DNA of 64,000 bases, taken from Linepithema humile (Eukaryota > Arthropoda > Insecta > Hymenoptera > Formicidae). The stretch is taken from NCBI RefSeq assembly GCF_040581485.1, contig NC_090131.1:6882001-6946000 (forward strand), written 5' to 3'. Below the pieces are notes generated by a model. It made no database searches and was not told the DNA's origin. It was given only the letters and a program-made list of their open reading frames with translations. A program made the translations under genes and the position numbers. Below, one piece after another: positions 38,576 through 50,259 of this stretch; positions within the stretch are counted from its first letter, which is position 1; the number at the start of each line of letters is the position of its first letter.

Positions 38576-39355
38576 ATTCCGAATAAAATAGAACATTTCT
38601 GGCCGTTCCAGCGGGTATGTAATTTAAATTTTTCTACATACTTATTTTTGCTTTTTTTGACAGTGTTAGAATGCTCGTAAAATATTTAAATAATTAAAAT
38701 GTCTTTTTTTTAATTTTTGGAAACTTTTTTATTGCAAAATCCAAAATGCCAATTGATAAAGAAATTAAAAAACGTCTTTTTTAGGACGTTTTTAAGACGT
38801 TTTTTTTTCGATAAATACAATTATTATTGAATTTACGTGAAAGTTTTCACTTTTCACGTTTCCGCTCCAAGGGAAAAATTACATAATCGTTGATCCTGAT
38901 CACACCAACTAATACTTTCCGTATGAATAGGCATTAAATTTGGACGATTCAAGATGCGTGTCGCATCTAGATATTCGTACATCATAACTATAAGTCATAG
39001 TGGATAAGATATCTAAAATTGAATTTCTATTTATTATTTATTGCTTGAATTATAACTATTGTCTCAATTTTACATTCAATCTTTTGTACATGTTAAATGC
39101 TCAAGGATATCAAGTTGTGTCTGACAGTTATAAAGTTAGATATTAAACATAAGTTAAAATATGAACAATAGTTTACAAGTAAATTAAACAAAATATACAT
39201 CGTTAATCATTCCATTAAACAATGAAAAGAGATTGAGATAATTCTGTTCTAATATAAGTGTACAATAAATTTTCAGATTATTAAGAGTTTATCTGCTTGA
39301 TGACACAGCGGTAGCACAGCCACCGTTGTGTTGCCTGAGCATAGCCCTTGTAAAC
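38576..39355. other. AT-rich promoter-side intergenic region
   Basis: Between the 77-bp repeats and EEF1AKMT1. It holds AT-rich DNA with a short near-palindrome of AAAACGTC/GACGTTTT at about 38770-38805. I see no gene. The last 100 bases are presumably the EEF1AKMT1 5' leader, with a short inverted repeat (ACACAGCGGT ... ACCGTTGTGT) at about 39303-39333. Confidence 0.45.
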
Positions 39356-40245
39356 ATGAGTGAAAACATGGATAGTGATGATGATCAACCACGATTAAGT
39401 TCGAGTACGCTCGCTGCGCTACAAGAATTTCTCAGAGAGAAGGAAGAACGAAAGAATTTGTTGAAACGTATAGCTGAGGAAGATCGGATACCAAATGCTC
39501 TCTTCGAGGAGGATTGGGTAAGTCATCGATTATTTGTGTGATATAACTTTTAGTTCCTTTGAAAAACTGACACATAATTGTTGCAGCAACTGAGTCAATT
39601 TTGGTATGATGACAAAACGATAGAGGCTTTTACCAAAGGTGCCTTGAATTCCACTCCAGCAAATGGAAAGATTGCTTTGATTTCTTGTCCCTCACTTTAT
39701 AGTAAACTGAAAAAAGAATGTGAGGAAAGGCAAAGTATGACTAATATGTGCACTCTAATTGTACAGTATATTATTAGCTAAGAAGCTTGTTCTAAATATA
39801 TTTCTAATTACAGTTGTGCTGTTCGAGTATGATAGTCGCTTCAATATATTTGGTGGAGATTTTCTACAGTATGATTATAAGTTTCCTTTGGATGTGCCCA
39901 GAGATATGTCTAGTGAATTTGATCTAGTCATAGCTGATCCGCCGTTTCTTTCAGAGGAATGTTTAACCAAGACAGCAGTGACAATCAAGTTTTTAGCAAA
40001 GAAAAATATTGTACTGTGCACAGGTAATTGTAAAATTATATTTCTGCTGTGTTTCCTTGTTATTTATTACTTGTATAAAAATGAATATTGATTTGTACAC
40101 AGGGGCTGTCATGGCGGAATTGGCAGAAAGGCTGTTGAATGTTAAGAAATGTGATATTATTCCAGGGCACAAGAACAACTTAGCAAATGAATTTTATTGC
40201 TATTCAAATTTTAATTTTGACCAAAGTTTAAGTGAACAATATTAA
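39356..40245 (+). CDS. EEF1AKMT1: EEF1A lysine methyltransferase 1 (N6AMT2/EFM5 family)
   Basis: A SAM-dependent methyltransferase of translation elongation factor 1A, formerly annotated as an N6-adenine methyltransferase because of its motif. Four exons in phase (39356-39517, 39587-39734, 39814-40023, 40103-40245) give 220 residues, near the human 214. The N-terminal LSSSTLAALQEFLREKEER helix, the QLSQFWYDD block, and the catalytic DPPF in FDLVIADPPFLSEEC (about 145-148) are present. The start at 39356 gives MSENMDSDDDQ; a second in-frame Met follows four codons later, and an upstream in-frame ATG at 39326 cannot be excluded. AATAAA signals follow the stop within about 40 bases. Confidence 0.95.
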
Positions 40246-40631
40246 AACAGTATTATGCGAAGCAATATATTTTTAATAAATAAGCAAGTAAATATTATTT
40301 ATTTTATTTATATTTTCTTAAGAATCGATACGAATGGATTTATATTTTATTCATCAAATTTTTTATTAAAATTATTACCATTTTATATTTGTATAATTGT
40401 ACAAGTATTTGTATTTACGCGGCGAAATCATTAAAAAGTACAGATCGATACGTATCGAATCGTAATTTTTCAAGGCAATTCGACGACCTAACAGGAAGAA
40501 AATCCCCAGACGACGCGAAGAGAGGAAAGTCTCTATGCAGTGTCGCATCCGCGAAAAAGTAGACACGCGATGGAAAGCGTAAATATTTACATCTCTTGAG
40601 TGTTCGTCGGCGCATTTTTTTATTTGTAATC

Positions 40632-43115
40632 ATGATAGACGGGAACATCTCGATGGAGGAGGACACGGAATTACGGGATCTTGTGGTGCAGACCCTGGAG
40701 AATAACGGCGTCCTCGCTAAGATACGGGTGCGTCTTGGAAAAGCTATGAAAAAAAATTCGCGTCTCTGTAGGTTATGCGTATTTTTGGGACAAGCGGCTA
40801 AAAGCGAACGTTAATTTGTGCTATTATCTATCCCTCCGTTCTTTATCAGACTCCTTTTGTGATGTTCGCAGGCGGAACTCAGGGCGAGCGTGTTCCTGGC
40901 ACTCGAGGAGCAGGATTCGGTAATGGTGAGTGTTGTTCGTGCGTGCCGCAATAAAGCGCAAAAAGAAAGCTTCCTGTTTACAATTCTTTGTGCTCGATCG
41001 GCCGTAACGGCTTGTCATGCGTGCGAAAATGCATACAAGGCATCTCGTGTATAAGAAACACAATAACTTTGTTGTACATTATATTTATTTTGCAAAAAAT
41101 TTGCATTATTTTTTTATAAAAATGTAACATTATTACAACTTCATAAAACAAGAATCATGAATTATATGTAGAAATTTCACGAATGTAAAAACATATATTT
41201 CAAAAAATTTTTGAAAGATTTTTATAAGTAAAATAATATTGTATCGCTATTTGCAAAAGGAAAGATATGGTGCAGTATAATCAGGAGTGATTTTTATTAC
41301 AATCTTTATAAAACTTTAATTAAATGTTTTAGAATCCTGAGCCACTTCTCAACAAAACTGTAAAACAGTACCTGTCCAATTCAGAAGGAAAATTATTATT
41401 TTCCTTAGTTAGGGAGTTCCTAGAATACTTTGGTCTTGACTATACAATATCTGTATATGATCCTGAGACGTACTTTGGAAAGGAATATAACTATGTAGGA
41501 AGAAATAAGTTGTGTGAAGAGTTAGGTATTGATTCAACCGAGCCATTGCTGGGAGAAATTCTGAAAAATAGCATCAATGGTGCCTTCAATAGTTCACAAA
41601 AGGTATTTTCTTCATTTAATTTGATTATTGGTACAATTAGCTGATGAGAATGCAAAAAAATGTTTTGGAAATAAGAATATTTGATTTGAGAAATGTTCTG
41701 ATCACAATATTTGTCTTAATCGAAATAATTGTCTGTGAAACATCTTATATTATAGCTAAATATTTCAAATAAATTGAAATATTATATAAATTGTCTAGAA
41801 GATAGCATATATATTTATTATTAATAATTAATTTTTCTCTTGCAGAGCAAAAATAGCAACAGACACGACGAAACGGATGAAACCTCAACACACTTTGCAA
41901 ACGCGACATTCGAAGTGTCCGTTCCCAAAATAATTCATACTGAATCCGTGTCGTCGTCGAATGACAATGATTCCTCTGAAAAGTTAGATACTACTTCCGA
42001 GCAGAGTCCGAAAGTTCCAATAAACGTGACAATAACGGACAAGAAATGCAAAGATCCGCCGGCCGACTCCGATATTAGGACGGATACGTCGGATAAATGT
42101 CAATCTTCTCTCAGGGAGAGTACAACAGACACTGAAGGAATTGAAGGTAACAGGAACAATAATGTAAATTTTGATAAGTCCACCGCAAGTCCACACGGCG
42201 CATGCACGACGACGAACGACGTGGCACAGGAGACTGATAGTACCGTTACGTCTAATCAAACGAGCCCACTGAACAAATCCGAGTCCCTAATTAAGTTCGA
42301 CGAGTCTATAGCGATTGACACGCAAGCGAATCAAAACGAGGATGTAACTAAGCAAAACAGTATAAATAGTTTGGAGCTAAGCATAGAGAATAATGTACAA
42401 AGTAAGAAACCGGTTAACGCGGGAAGCAATTTCGGGAAGACTTTATATTTTGACGAGATTATCATCGGCGGTGAGCGGAAGAACGTTAGTACAATGAATA
42501 AAGCCGAGCCTTTTCTAGAAGACTTGCCGAGTATAAATCAAAAAGCTAATTCTATATTTGGCGATTTGCCGCCACTGAATGGTAAAAAGGCCAACATCAA
42601 TGATCTGAAGGAATTAATGAACATTAGTCTTGGTGAGTTGTAAAAATATAATAATAATAATAGAAAGCTCATACATATTTCTTTTAATAATATGCGAATT
42701 TATGCAGAAATACAAGAACAATACATTTTTTCAGCTGCAGATGGTATCGATCACTATGAAGAGGACTTTGTGTCGTCTGCATCCGGTAGCGCAAACGAAC
42801 AAAGTCCCTCTAAGGAGCCGGACAAACTGGACAGTCCTCTGAAATCGCGAACGAAGAAAGAGGAAAAAACTCCCAGTGCCCGCACTGAGGACTTGAGCGA
42901 AGAGATCGAAGAAGTGGACGAAATCTTGAGTAGTACCTCCTGCGTAAGTAAACTCAACTTAAACTAACGCGACCGGCAGCACTGCACGTATTTTTCTCCT
43001 CGTATAAATTACGTAACTATGTATACATAGAATCGTTATATTTTAGCTCGAAGATACGAATACGGATAAGAATATATCAAACTTTACGACGGGTATTACC
43101 GCGGATTATACCTAG
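40632..43115 (+). CDS. CEP43: FGFR1 oncogene partner homologue (FOP/CEP43), centrosomal
   Basis: A centrosome and basal-body protein that anchors microtubules and supports ciliogenesis. Six exons in phase (40632-40727, 40872-40925, 41333-41602, 41846-42632, 42735-42943, 43047-43115) give 494 residues. EDTELRDLVVQTLENNGVL and AELRASVFLALEEQ match the conserved N-terminus. LVREFLEYFGLDYTISVYDPE is the LisH dimerisation motif, at about residues 70-95. The middle is a long Ser/Thr/Asp/Asn-rich low-complexity stretch poorly conserved in the family. A short conserved C-terminal block resumes at DGIDHYEEDFVSSAS. This protein is longer than the human one (about 399) through the linker. Confidence 0.93.
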
Positions 43116-44515
43116 AAGAAGTGTGTAATTTTTGATCGTGTCACGCCGCAGGTCCTCTATGAGAATATTAGGGACTCGTTTCTCTCACGTGTAATCTGTA
43201 TGAGATCGATATCCTATTGCTAAGGCATCCGCGCGTCTATGCCGACTACTATAAGAATTCAGGAACTCGCAGAAATCAATTCATAGTTTCTGATAAAGGC
43301 ACTGCCAAGCCGTGGCTCAATACTTATAAGTTACGCTGCATGAAAAGAAACGTAGAAGGAAAAATGTCTGAATGCATATTTCGACAGATGATACGATATT
43401 TTTGTACGCTTTGTAAAAATGAGCGATGTTCCGAAACTGTCATAGCTACTATTCTTACAACACTAACAAAGTAAAGGATGAAATATATGCAGAATTGTAT
43501 TGAATTGTTATATAATAATGAAATATGCAATATTTTCCAACTTTTTAGTTTAGATAAGTCTTTGCCTGTATTTTGAACAAAGAGAAGTAATACATTATTG
43601 AGTATTCAAATAAACTTCTTTATTTTATTCAACTTCAGACAGACTACCTTCTACGTTGTTATGTAAAAAAAAAAAATATGCCTAGTATTATTACTCTTAT
43701 AAGCAAATTACACAAGTGTTATGATAATTTAAAATTAGAGACGACGAGTTACTGCTTATTAGTAACTAATTATATTTCTCTTTTTTTTCTTTTTTTTAAC
43801 TCTCTATTAGCGTTTTGTTGTGTTTACTGAAGTATCTCTGTCCTTAATTTTATGACTGAACATTGTCCATTACCTCATTTACATAAAGTTACTGGTATGA
43901 TATTGTAACAATATCAGGAAATCGTCCGTCTAGAAATGGATTGCCTAAAAAATCCATCAAATTATTTTTTCGAACATAATGGTGCTAAGTGTTTGAAGCT
44001 AAAGTTATTTATGAAAGTTAAAGTTATCTAAGGGAAAAAAAGTAAAAAAAAAAAAAGATTAGGTGCTTATATATTTTCTTGCAGCCATGATTTGCAGGAA
44101 ATTATGATTAGTAAAAGCTGTAGACTAGAAATATTAATTTTTGGGTAATCCAACTCGATTGCAAAAAAAAAGAAGAAAAAACATTTTAATATCAATATTT
44201 TATGCCCCGTATAAGATGCAATAACTAAGTACAACTCAAGGTGGATCAACTAGATGCTTGACAAATCAAAATCTTTTTGTAAACAAAAAAAATGTATAGC
44301 CAGCTACCTTTACAAAAGAATTTTCATTGACGGCTAGACTATGTTGTAATAATATTACCGATATTAGAAACTGTCTGGTTCGAACGAAGAAATTCCGTCA
44401 CTAGGTAACATTTAATTCAGCACAACTAGTATACATTCATCACATAACAATTAGATGTCGATTAAAAAAAAATAATCAAAGGAATACCATGCTCAAATAC
44501 TTGTAGCGTTTTTTT

Positions 44516-44599
<84 letters not shown>

Positions 44600-46317
44600 A
44601 TTTGTATACTACCGTATTTAATTATTATTGCTCCATCACATATTTATGAATTATGAATGTAGACGTCGAGACAAATATTTATTTTGATAGCGACTAAGTA
44701 TGCACGCATAGTAACGGAATCGCTTTGGTTCGAACTGCCGTTTGTCCCGATATATACATTTAAAACAGGTGTGTTCCTGGCCAATCAGCGTGGTTACATT
44801 CTATTATCGATACAGTAATTTTACAAACAACGGGATTCAGGACTGCATTTGAACATTCCTACGCTCTGTAGAATCTAGAAGATAGATACATTCCATTGTT
44901 ATTAAGATAGGCGTACTTTTCGTTGCATTGTTACCATTAGCAAGCACGTTTACAGGATAAGTATATTTCTCATCCTAGACTGTAAGTGGAATAATTTAAG
45001 GAGCATTTTACATTTGTCGCAGGAATTACAGGTTTTACTCGAATTTTCGGAGCAGCAGGAAGTTCGTTTTTAATAGGATTCATTTGCAGGGTATTTCTAC
45101 GCTCTACGCGTACATTTCTACTTGAGACGATTTTGAACACTTTCTTTAATCTTAAGACGACAATGCGGACTATATATTACTTATATATCTTGTATTAAAA
45201 AAAAAAGAGAGAATAGGATTTGCGTTGCGTTTCCTTCACTTCTTTCACACATTTGTAACATAAATATATATCTAGGAAACGTGTAAAATCTATCGTCACT
45301 TTTGAAAGATGATACTGAGATGTAAGCTACTTGTCTCGTATGCCTCGTAATGCTTTTGAATGTATTTACTCGTACTCGGGGATGATCGATATCTTCTTTT
45401 TGATACACTGTTGTTTGACGCAGCTTTTATGGGAAGAACATATCCGATGCAAGTAATATATTAGATCAAGTAATAATTTTATTGTGAAAAATGTATGTAC
45501 ATATAACACAGCGGTGTTTAAATGCACACTTCACAGAGTGACAAGCTCGATATTTTCAGAATAGATAGCCATAGTCATAGTTTATTCATAATCCACAGTT
45601 TGAAATTTTCATGAGCAAAGTATTAGTACTAATAATACCTGCTTTACAGTTACTTCTTCGCATGGTCGCAGATAATTATTTTGTAACCACGTTGAAACAT
45701 TGGTAGCTATACCGTGCCTTTTAGTGTGTATGAAATAATTATAAAGGATGCAAATAAAAATACTGTGGAATTGTGGGTTTTACAAAACACCTATGTTACT
45801 TATTTATGATTTTCAAGTATGATGTAATAATATGTAATCATGTATATGTTATTTATTTTATAAAGATTTTTCTCTTTTGCAATCATTGCCTATTCTTTTC
45901 TTTTCTGCATCCTTCCAAGGATGCATTTTGTCCCATTATAATCATTGTGATGGATAGGTGGTATCACCTGTATTTCTTTAGTTTGCATTTACAAAGATAT
46001 TTATTACTACATAAAAGATATAATTATGTATCGTAATAAATAACTAAGCTTCTGCACTTTTAATAGATGATGACATTATATTACATGTTGTACTTTGACT
46101 ATATCATACATCATTTACAGTGGTATACATGTTAAATTTTTGAATTAAGAAAACCAAGGACCTTATTCAGTGAAAATGATAATAATGTATCTTCACTGTT
46201 CATCAGATAAAAAAATGTATCTGTACAACTAATGAACACTGTATGATCCACTTTGATTACATCATTCAATTACAGCTTGGTTAACAAATAACAACATATT
46301 TCGCCAAATTTCTATAT
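43116..46317. other. Long AT-rich stretch between CEP43 and TIMM13, no gene
   Basis: A plus-strand AATAAA at 43609-43614 could end CEP43 with a 3' UTR of about 500 bases; another lies near 45751. The rest is AT-rich with a microsatellite at about 44518-44600. Open frames are under 90 codons with no motifs. A long alternative CEP43 3' UTR or a noncoding RNA is possible but not shown. Confidence 0.45.
44518..44600. repeat. Microsatellite (TA)n followed by (TATATG)n
   Basis: About 40 bases of pure TA alternation pass into TATG and TATATG units. Confidence 0.95.
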
Positions 46318-46872
46318 TTACATTCTGTTGCGTTCTCTTTGGAGTCGTTCACTATATGTTTTAGACACAAGATTAAATGAGTCCATGTATCGATCCATGC
46401 ACATTGCTATACATTTCTGTAAACAAATCCAGTCACTTAAGTTAAAAAATTACAAAATGACTATCAGCTCAACTAAAAAAACAAATAAAGTAAATTGAAA
46501 AGGATCTGTACTATAAAATTATGAATGACTAATTATTCAAATTAAAAATGGCTTCACTATAAAAATTTTTTTTTTACCCAATTTTTTTATTCAAGGTTAT
46601 GTTTAGTGCAATGAAATGCTTACTTGTTCCGAGCTGTCCAGTGAGGTGCCCGGCTTGCTTATGCACTTTTTGAAGCACTTTTCCGTCATTTTCTGTAAAT
46701 ATGCGTAAAAACATGTAACGTTCAGTCAGCCAAGGCTAGTTGTGGAAGAGATGTTGTGTAACGATACCGTGAGCAATTCCTGAGCATTGGCGACTGCTAT
46801 TTGTTGTTTTACTTGTTGCATCAGCTCATCTCGTTGTGAACCCGTTAAACTTCCCGTCGCCAACGCGTCCAT
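46318..46872 (-). CDS. TIMM13: Mitochondrial import translocase subunit Tim13
   Basis: A small TIM chaperone of the intermembrane space, which pairs with Tim8 to carry hydrophobic precursors to the inner membrane. Three exons in phase (46768-46872, 46624-46692, 46318-46416) give 90 residues, the usual size. The twin CX3C signature is intact: CFKKC in exon 2 and CIAMC in exon 3. The N-terminus MDALATGSLTGSQRDELMQQVKQQ and the SERLQRERNRM tail fit Tim13 rather than Tim8, 9 or 10. It is divergently arranged with the next gene, whose ATG is about 460 bases away. Confidence 0.95.
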
Positions 46873-47330
46873 TGTGAGAATTATATATGTGTAAAATTTT
46901 TATAGCGATAAAATTAAAAATAGTCAATCATTCGTCCTAAAAATTTCAGCCACGAGTTAAACTAACCTCACCTCGCCGGTGCGCAAACACGTGAAGTTGT
47001 AACTATGGCTGCATTTACATAAAACGAAATCGACTCTGTTGTATCGTCATTTTGCATACATTTTTTTAATATGATTGGTTGCGATACTATTCCATATCCA
47101 CTATCCAATTGCAAATCGCTACTCTCTTGTTATGTCGTGCTATGCAAAAATTGCATATCAGCCTTTAAATTTAATCAGCGCCATTTTTAAGAGATCTTTA
47201 CGCATATATTTTCATGGAAAAAATTCGACACTTGCTGATCAATTAAAGAAAGATATTAATTAAATAATCGAGATAGATATTTAAAATTACAGTAAATTAT
47301 TAAAACGATAATAAACATACAAAAAACAAA
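46873..47330. promoter_or_regulatory. Probable bidirectional promoter, TIMM13 / unknown gene
   Basis: Two divergent coding starts lie 458 bases apart with no other gene between. No TATA box with correct spacing was identified for either. The bidirectional role is inferred from layout alone. Confidence 0.35.
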
Positions 47331-50077
47331 ATGGGGAGAAAAATAGGAAGAAAAGCGAATGCTAAGACGAAAACTGGCAACAAAGTAAGACTGCATATTT
47401 ATATTTCAATGCCGGTATATATTACATACGCACTAATTATTTATATTCTTTTACCTTTGTAGAAATCTGAAAATGCTAAAAAGCTTGAAAAGAAGCAAGT
47501 AATGATTATACACAAGTTGCAAGAAGCAGTGGAGTCTCACACTGCTACTTACAATTCAAGTAACGTTGGTAAGTTGAAAAAGGAATAGTAGTAATGAAGA
47601 AATTTCATTCAACATTGATTATGTTTTTTAACTAATATTGCTTATGCATTAATATTTTTAATTAATTTAAAAAATATTTTTAACTAATGATTGAATTACT
47701 TAATTTAGACTACATTCCACAAACAAAAAGCAACGTGCAAGCATTTCCAAGAAGAGACTCTACATTTGTCCAATCAAATACAAATCGCAACGAAGATATT
47801 GTGTATAATAATTATAAGTGCTACCGTTGCAAACATTTTTTGAAAATATCACCGAATTTGTCTCGACCATTCTGCAATAGAGTATCCACTGTCATCGGAC
47901 AGTGCGAGGCTAATTTGAGTTTCATTCAAGCTATAGTCTGGTTGAAATCTGCCACTACCTATGCCTCGCAAATACCAATCGATAAATTGCGACAAATTTT
48001 TGATAAATGGAGTACACGCAATAAATGTAATTACTCTGAAGAAAGGGGTACCGATGATGGTCACATTGAGCAATTATTCTTTCCTATAACTGAAGATCTA
48101 TCGATTTGCAAAGAGACCGCAATTGAGAATAAATCCACGTCGCTAACTCTTTCTGATATATCATGTGATGCATCACCTCAAATAATTTATGAATCACATA
48201 GCAAATTTTCACGAACAAATGAGGATTTACAAGATGAAAACTTTTCACAAACAAATGAGGATTTACATGATGAAAACTTTTTACAAACAAATGAGGATTT
48301 ACAAGATGAAAACTTTTCACAAACAAATGAGGATTTACAAGATAAAAACTTGGCATTGATTAGAAATAAATCTCTAGTCTTCACACCACAAAGATATACT
48401 GATTGTGAGATGAAAAACATAAGAAACGAGGAATTTATACCAATAGATATTATAATTCCAGAAACAGATTCTGAAACAGAATTGGAAAACTTTGAGTATC
48501 TACGCGATATGTTTGACGATGTGCCTGAGCATCAAAAAGAATGTATTGAAAAAAATACCTTTTTTAGTCAAGAGAAATGTGCTGACAATTGGGATGAATG
48601 TAAATCTATTTTGTCGGACATGAACCGATCTATCAAGTCATTTAATAATTACGATTTTACTATCTTATCAAGTGACTTTGATTTAACCGACTTGCAGCGT
48701 GACCCTCTAGATGAAATTCTAACTCAAATAACTGAAATGAACATTTCTCAAATTGACGACGCGATGCACTGGGAGCAGAGAAGCGCCGGTAATTCTCAAG
48801 CCGATCAGATGCAGCTATCATTTTCAGATGTTCGCAACGACGATAACTTTAAGACCAACGTCGAATTTCAAATTGACGATAACTATATCGATACGCGAAC
48901 GGAGAACAACGACGCTGCTGAAAATGTCGAACAGGATAGCGCCTACAGCACGTCGAGTATCTGTGCGTTTAATCACGACTCTGTACTAAAATCTTGCGAT
49001 GACAATCAGCGCACGCCGGATACTAACACCGAACATCGTTATGAATTGCGAAGTCGCAAAAAGAAGCACGAGGAAGCAATAAGCTCTCCCTCGATAATAA
49101 GATTAAGTGGCATTAATAACAAACGCTCTGCGCCGAAAGAACAGTCTTTGCCGAAAAAGCATAAATCGGAGCAAGCGGAAAATTTGTTAAAGGAAAAAGA
49201 GGGAAATAACGAGGAAATGGTTTCCGCCAACTGGTTGAACTTCACTCTGGACTCCCTGAATTTGGAACAGGTGATTCTCGAATCTCTCAAAGTAATTCTG
49301 TCGCGACTCTGCGACGAGAAAACGGCAGAAGAATACGCAACGCGATGTTGGAAGGGCAGTCTGGAAGAGGAAGCGGTGAACGCGGTGTTGAATGTCTCCG
49401 ACATTTTTAGAATGGAAAAGAAGCCGAACGTTTGCAGAAAAGAAATCGTAACGGCGATAACCAAGACTTTCGACGAGATGACATGTGTGCAATTAAATAA
49501 GGTATAATGAAAGTATATCATATTCATATACTATGTTACACACTTTTTACAAATATCATTGAGCACATGTATAATAATATATATATATTGACAATACGCA
49601 AGTATATATTACAATAAATAATTTTCTTTTCAGACGTCCGTGTGGAATTATCGCGTACGAATAATTCTGGAATTGTGTAATTCGATATCGATATGCGTTG
49701 AGGTAATCGATCATCTAATAGCGAAGTTAAAACCGCTTCAATCTACGCTGAGCGAGGCAATGAGTCAGCCGATCACTTCAAATCAACTAAATTTCAGCAT
49801 CATGATAAATCGGTTGCATTTTATTTTCTACGCGCTAAATATCGCTCTGCAAAAATATCGCACGATTGTGCCAAGCGGTCGACAAGCTCGGTCTGCGGAA
49901 AACGAAATACCTCACGTAACGGATCTTTGGAAGGCGCGCTACGTCGACGAGGAACTTGAAGACGCGGGCTTAAACACAGATGTCGCGGAACAACAATGGG
50001 TAAAAGCGTTGGAGAATTTTAAAAATTTTGAATTTGCTGAAAAATCAGTTTCGCTCCTTCACATATTGCTTTCGTGA
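47331..50077 (+). CDS. Unrecognised 798-residue acidic protein with 12-residue repeats
   Basis: Four exons in phase (47331-47384, 47463-47568, 47709-49501, 49634-50077) give 798 residues. I do not recognise the family. The N-terminus MGRKIGRKANAKTKTGNK is highly basic and is followed by a short charged helix. A Cys cluster (CYRCKHF ... FCNRV) at about 98-118 could bind metal. Four tandem copies of a 12-residue unit of the type FSQTNEDLQDEN lie at about 219-266. The centre is acidic and low in complexity, with a basic patch (ELRSRKKKHEE, then KRSAPKEQSLPKKHK) suggesting a nuclear location. The last 250 residues look helical and more ordered, so they may be the conserved part. Phase-consistent splicing and one 1.8-kb exon without stops make it a real gene. 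Confidence 0.8.
48206..48349 (+). repeat. Four in-frame 36-bp tandem repeats
   Basis: Each unit encodes FSQTNEDLQDEN with one to three changes. Units differ by only a few bases, so the array is recent or homogenised. It lies inside the large exon of the unrecognised gene. Confidence 0.9.
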
Positions 50078-50259
50078 TCCGTTACAAATATATTAACAAG
50101 TATTTATATTGGTATTATAACAAGTATTATAATAACATTTTTTAACAAATCTTGAATATGTTTCGCGCTTTTCTCAACATTTAGAGCAATAAAATGTTTC
50201 ATCCATTATTTTAGTCATTAAATAAAATGTTTCCACTGTACACGTGGCTGTTTAAAGAA

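Noticed and set aside
39302..39334. GACACAGCGG shared by the EEF1AKMT1 leader and the transposon end
   Set aside because: Only about 10 bases match; most likely chance.
44750..44790. GGTTCGAA strings resembling a tRNA T-loop (also near 44378)
   Set aside because: No flanking acceptor or anticodon stems; no tRNA gene found in the window.
48084..48420. Minus-strand frames with repeated FHLVNPHLFVKS and SCKSSFVCEKFS units
   Set aside because: Antisense shadows of the 36-bp repeats in the unrecognised gene.
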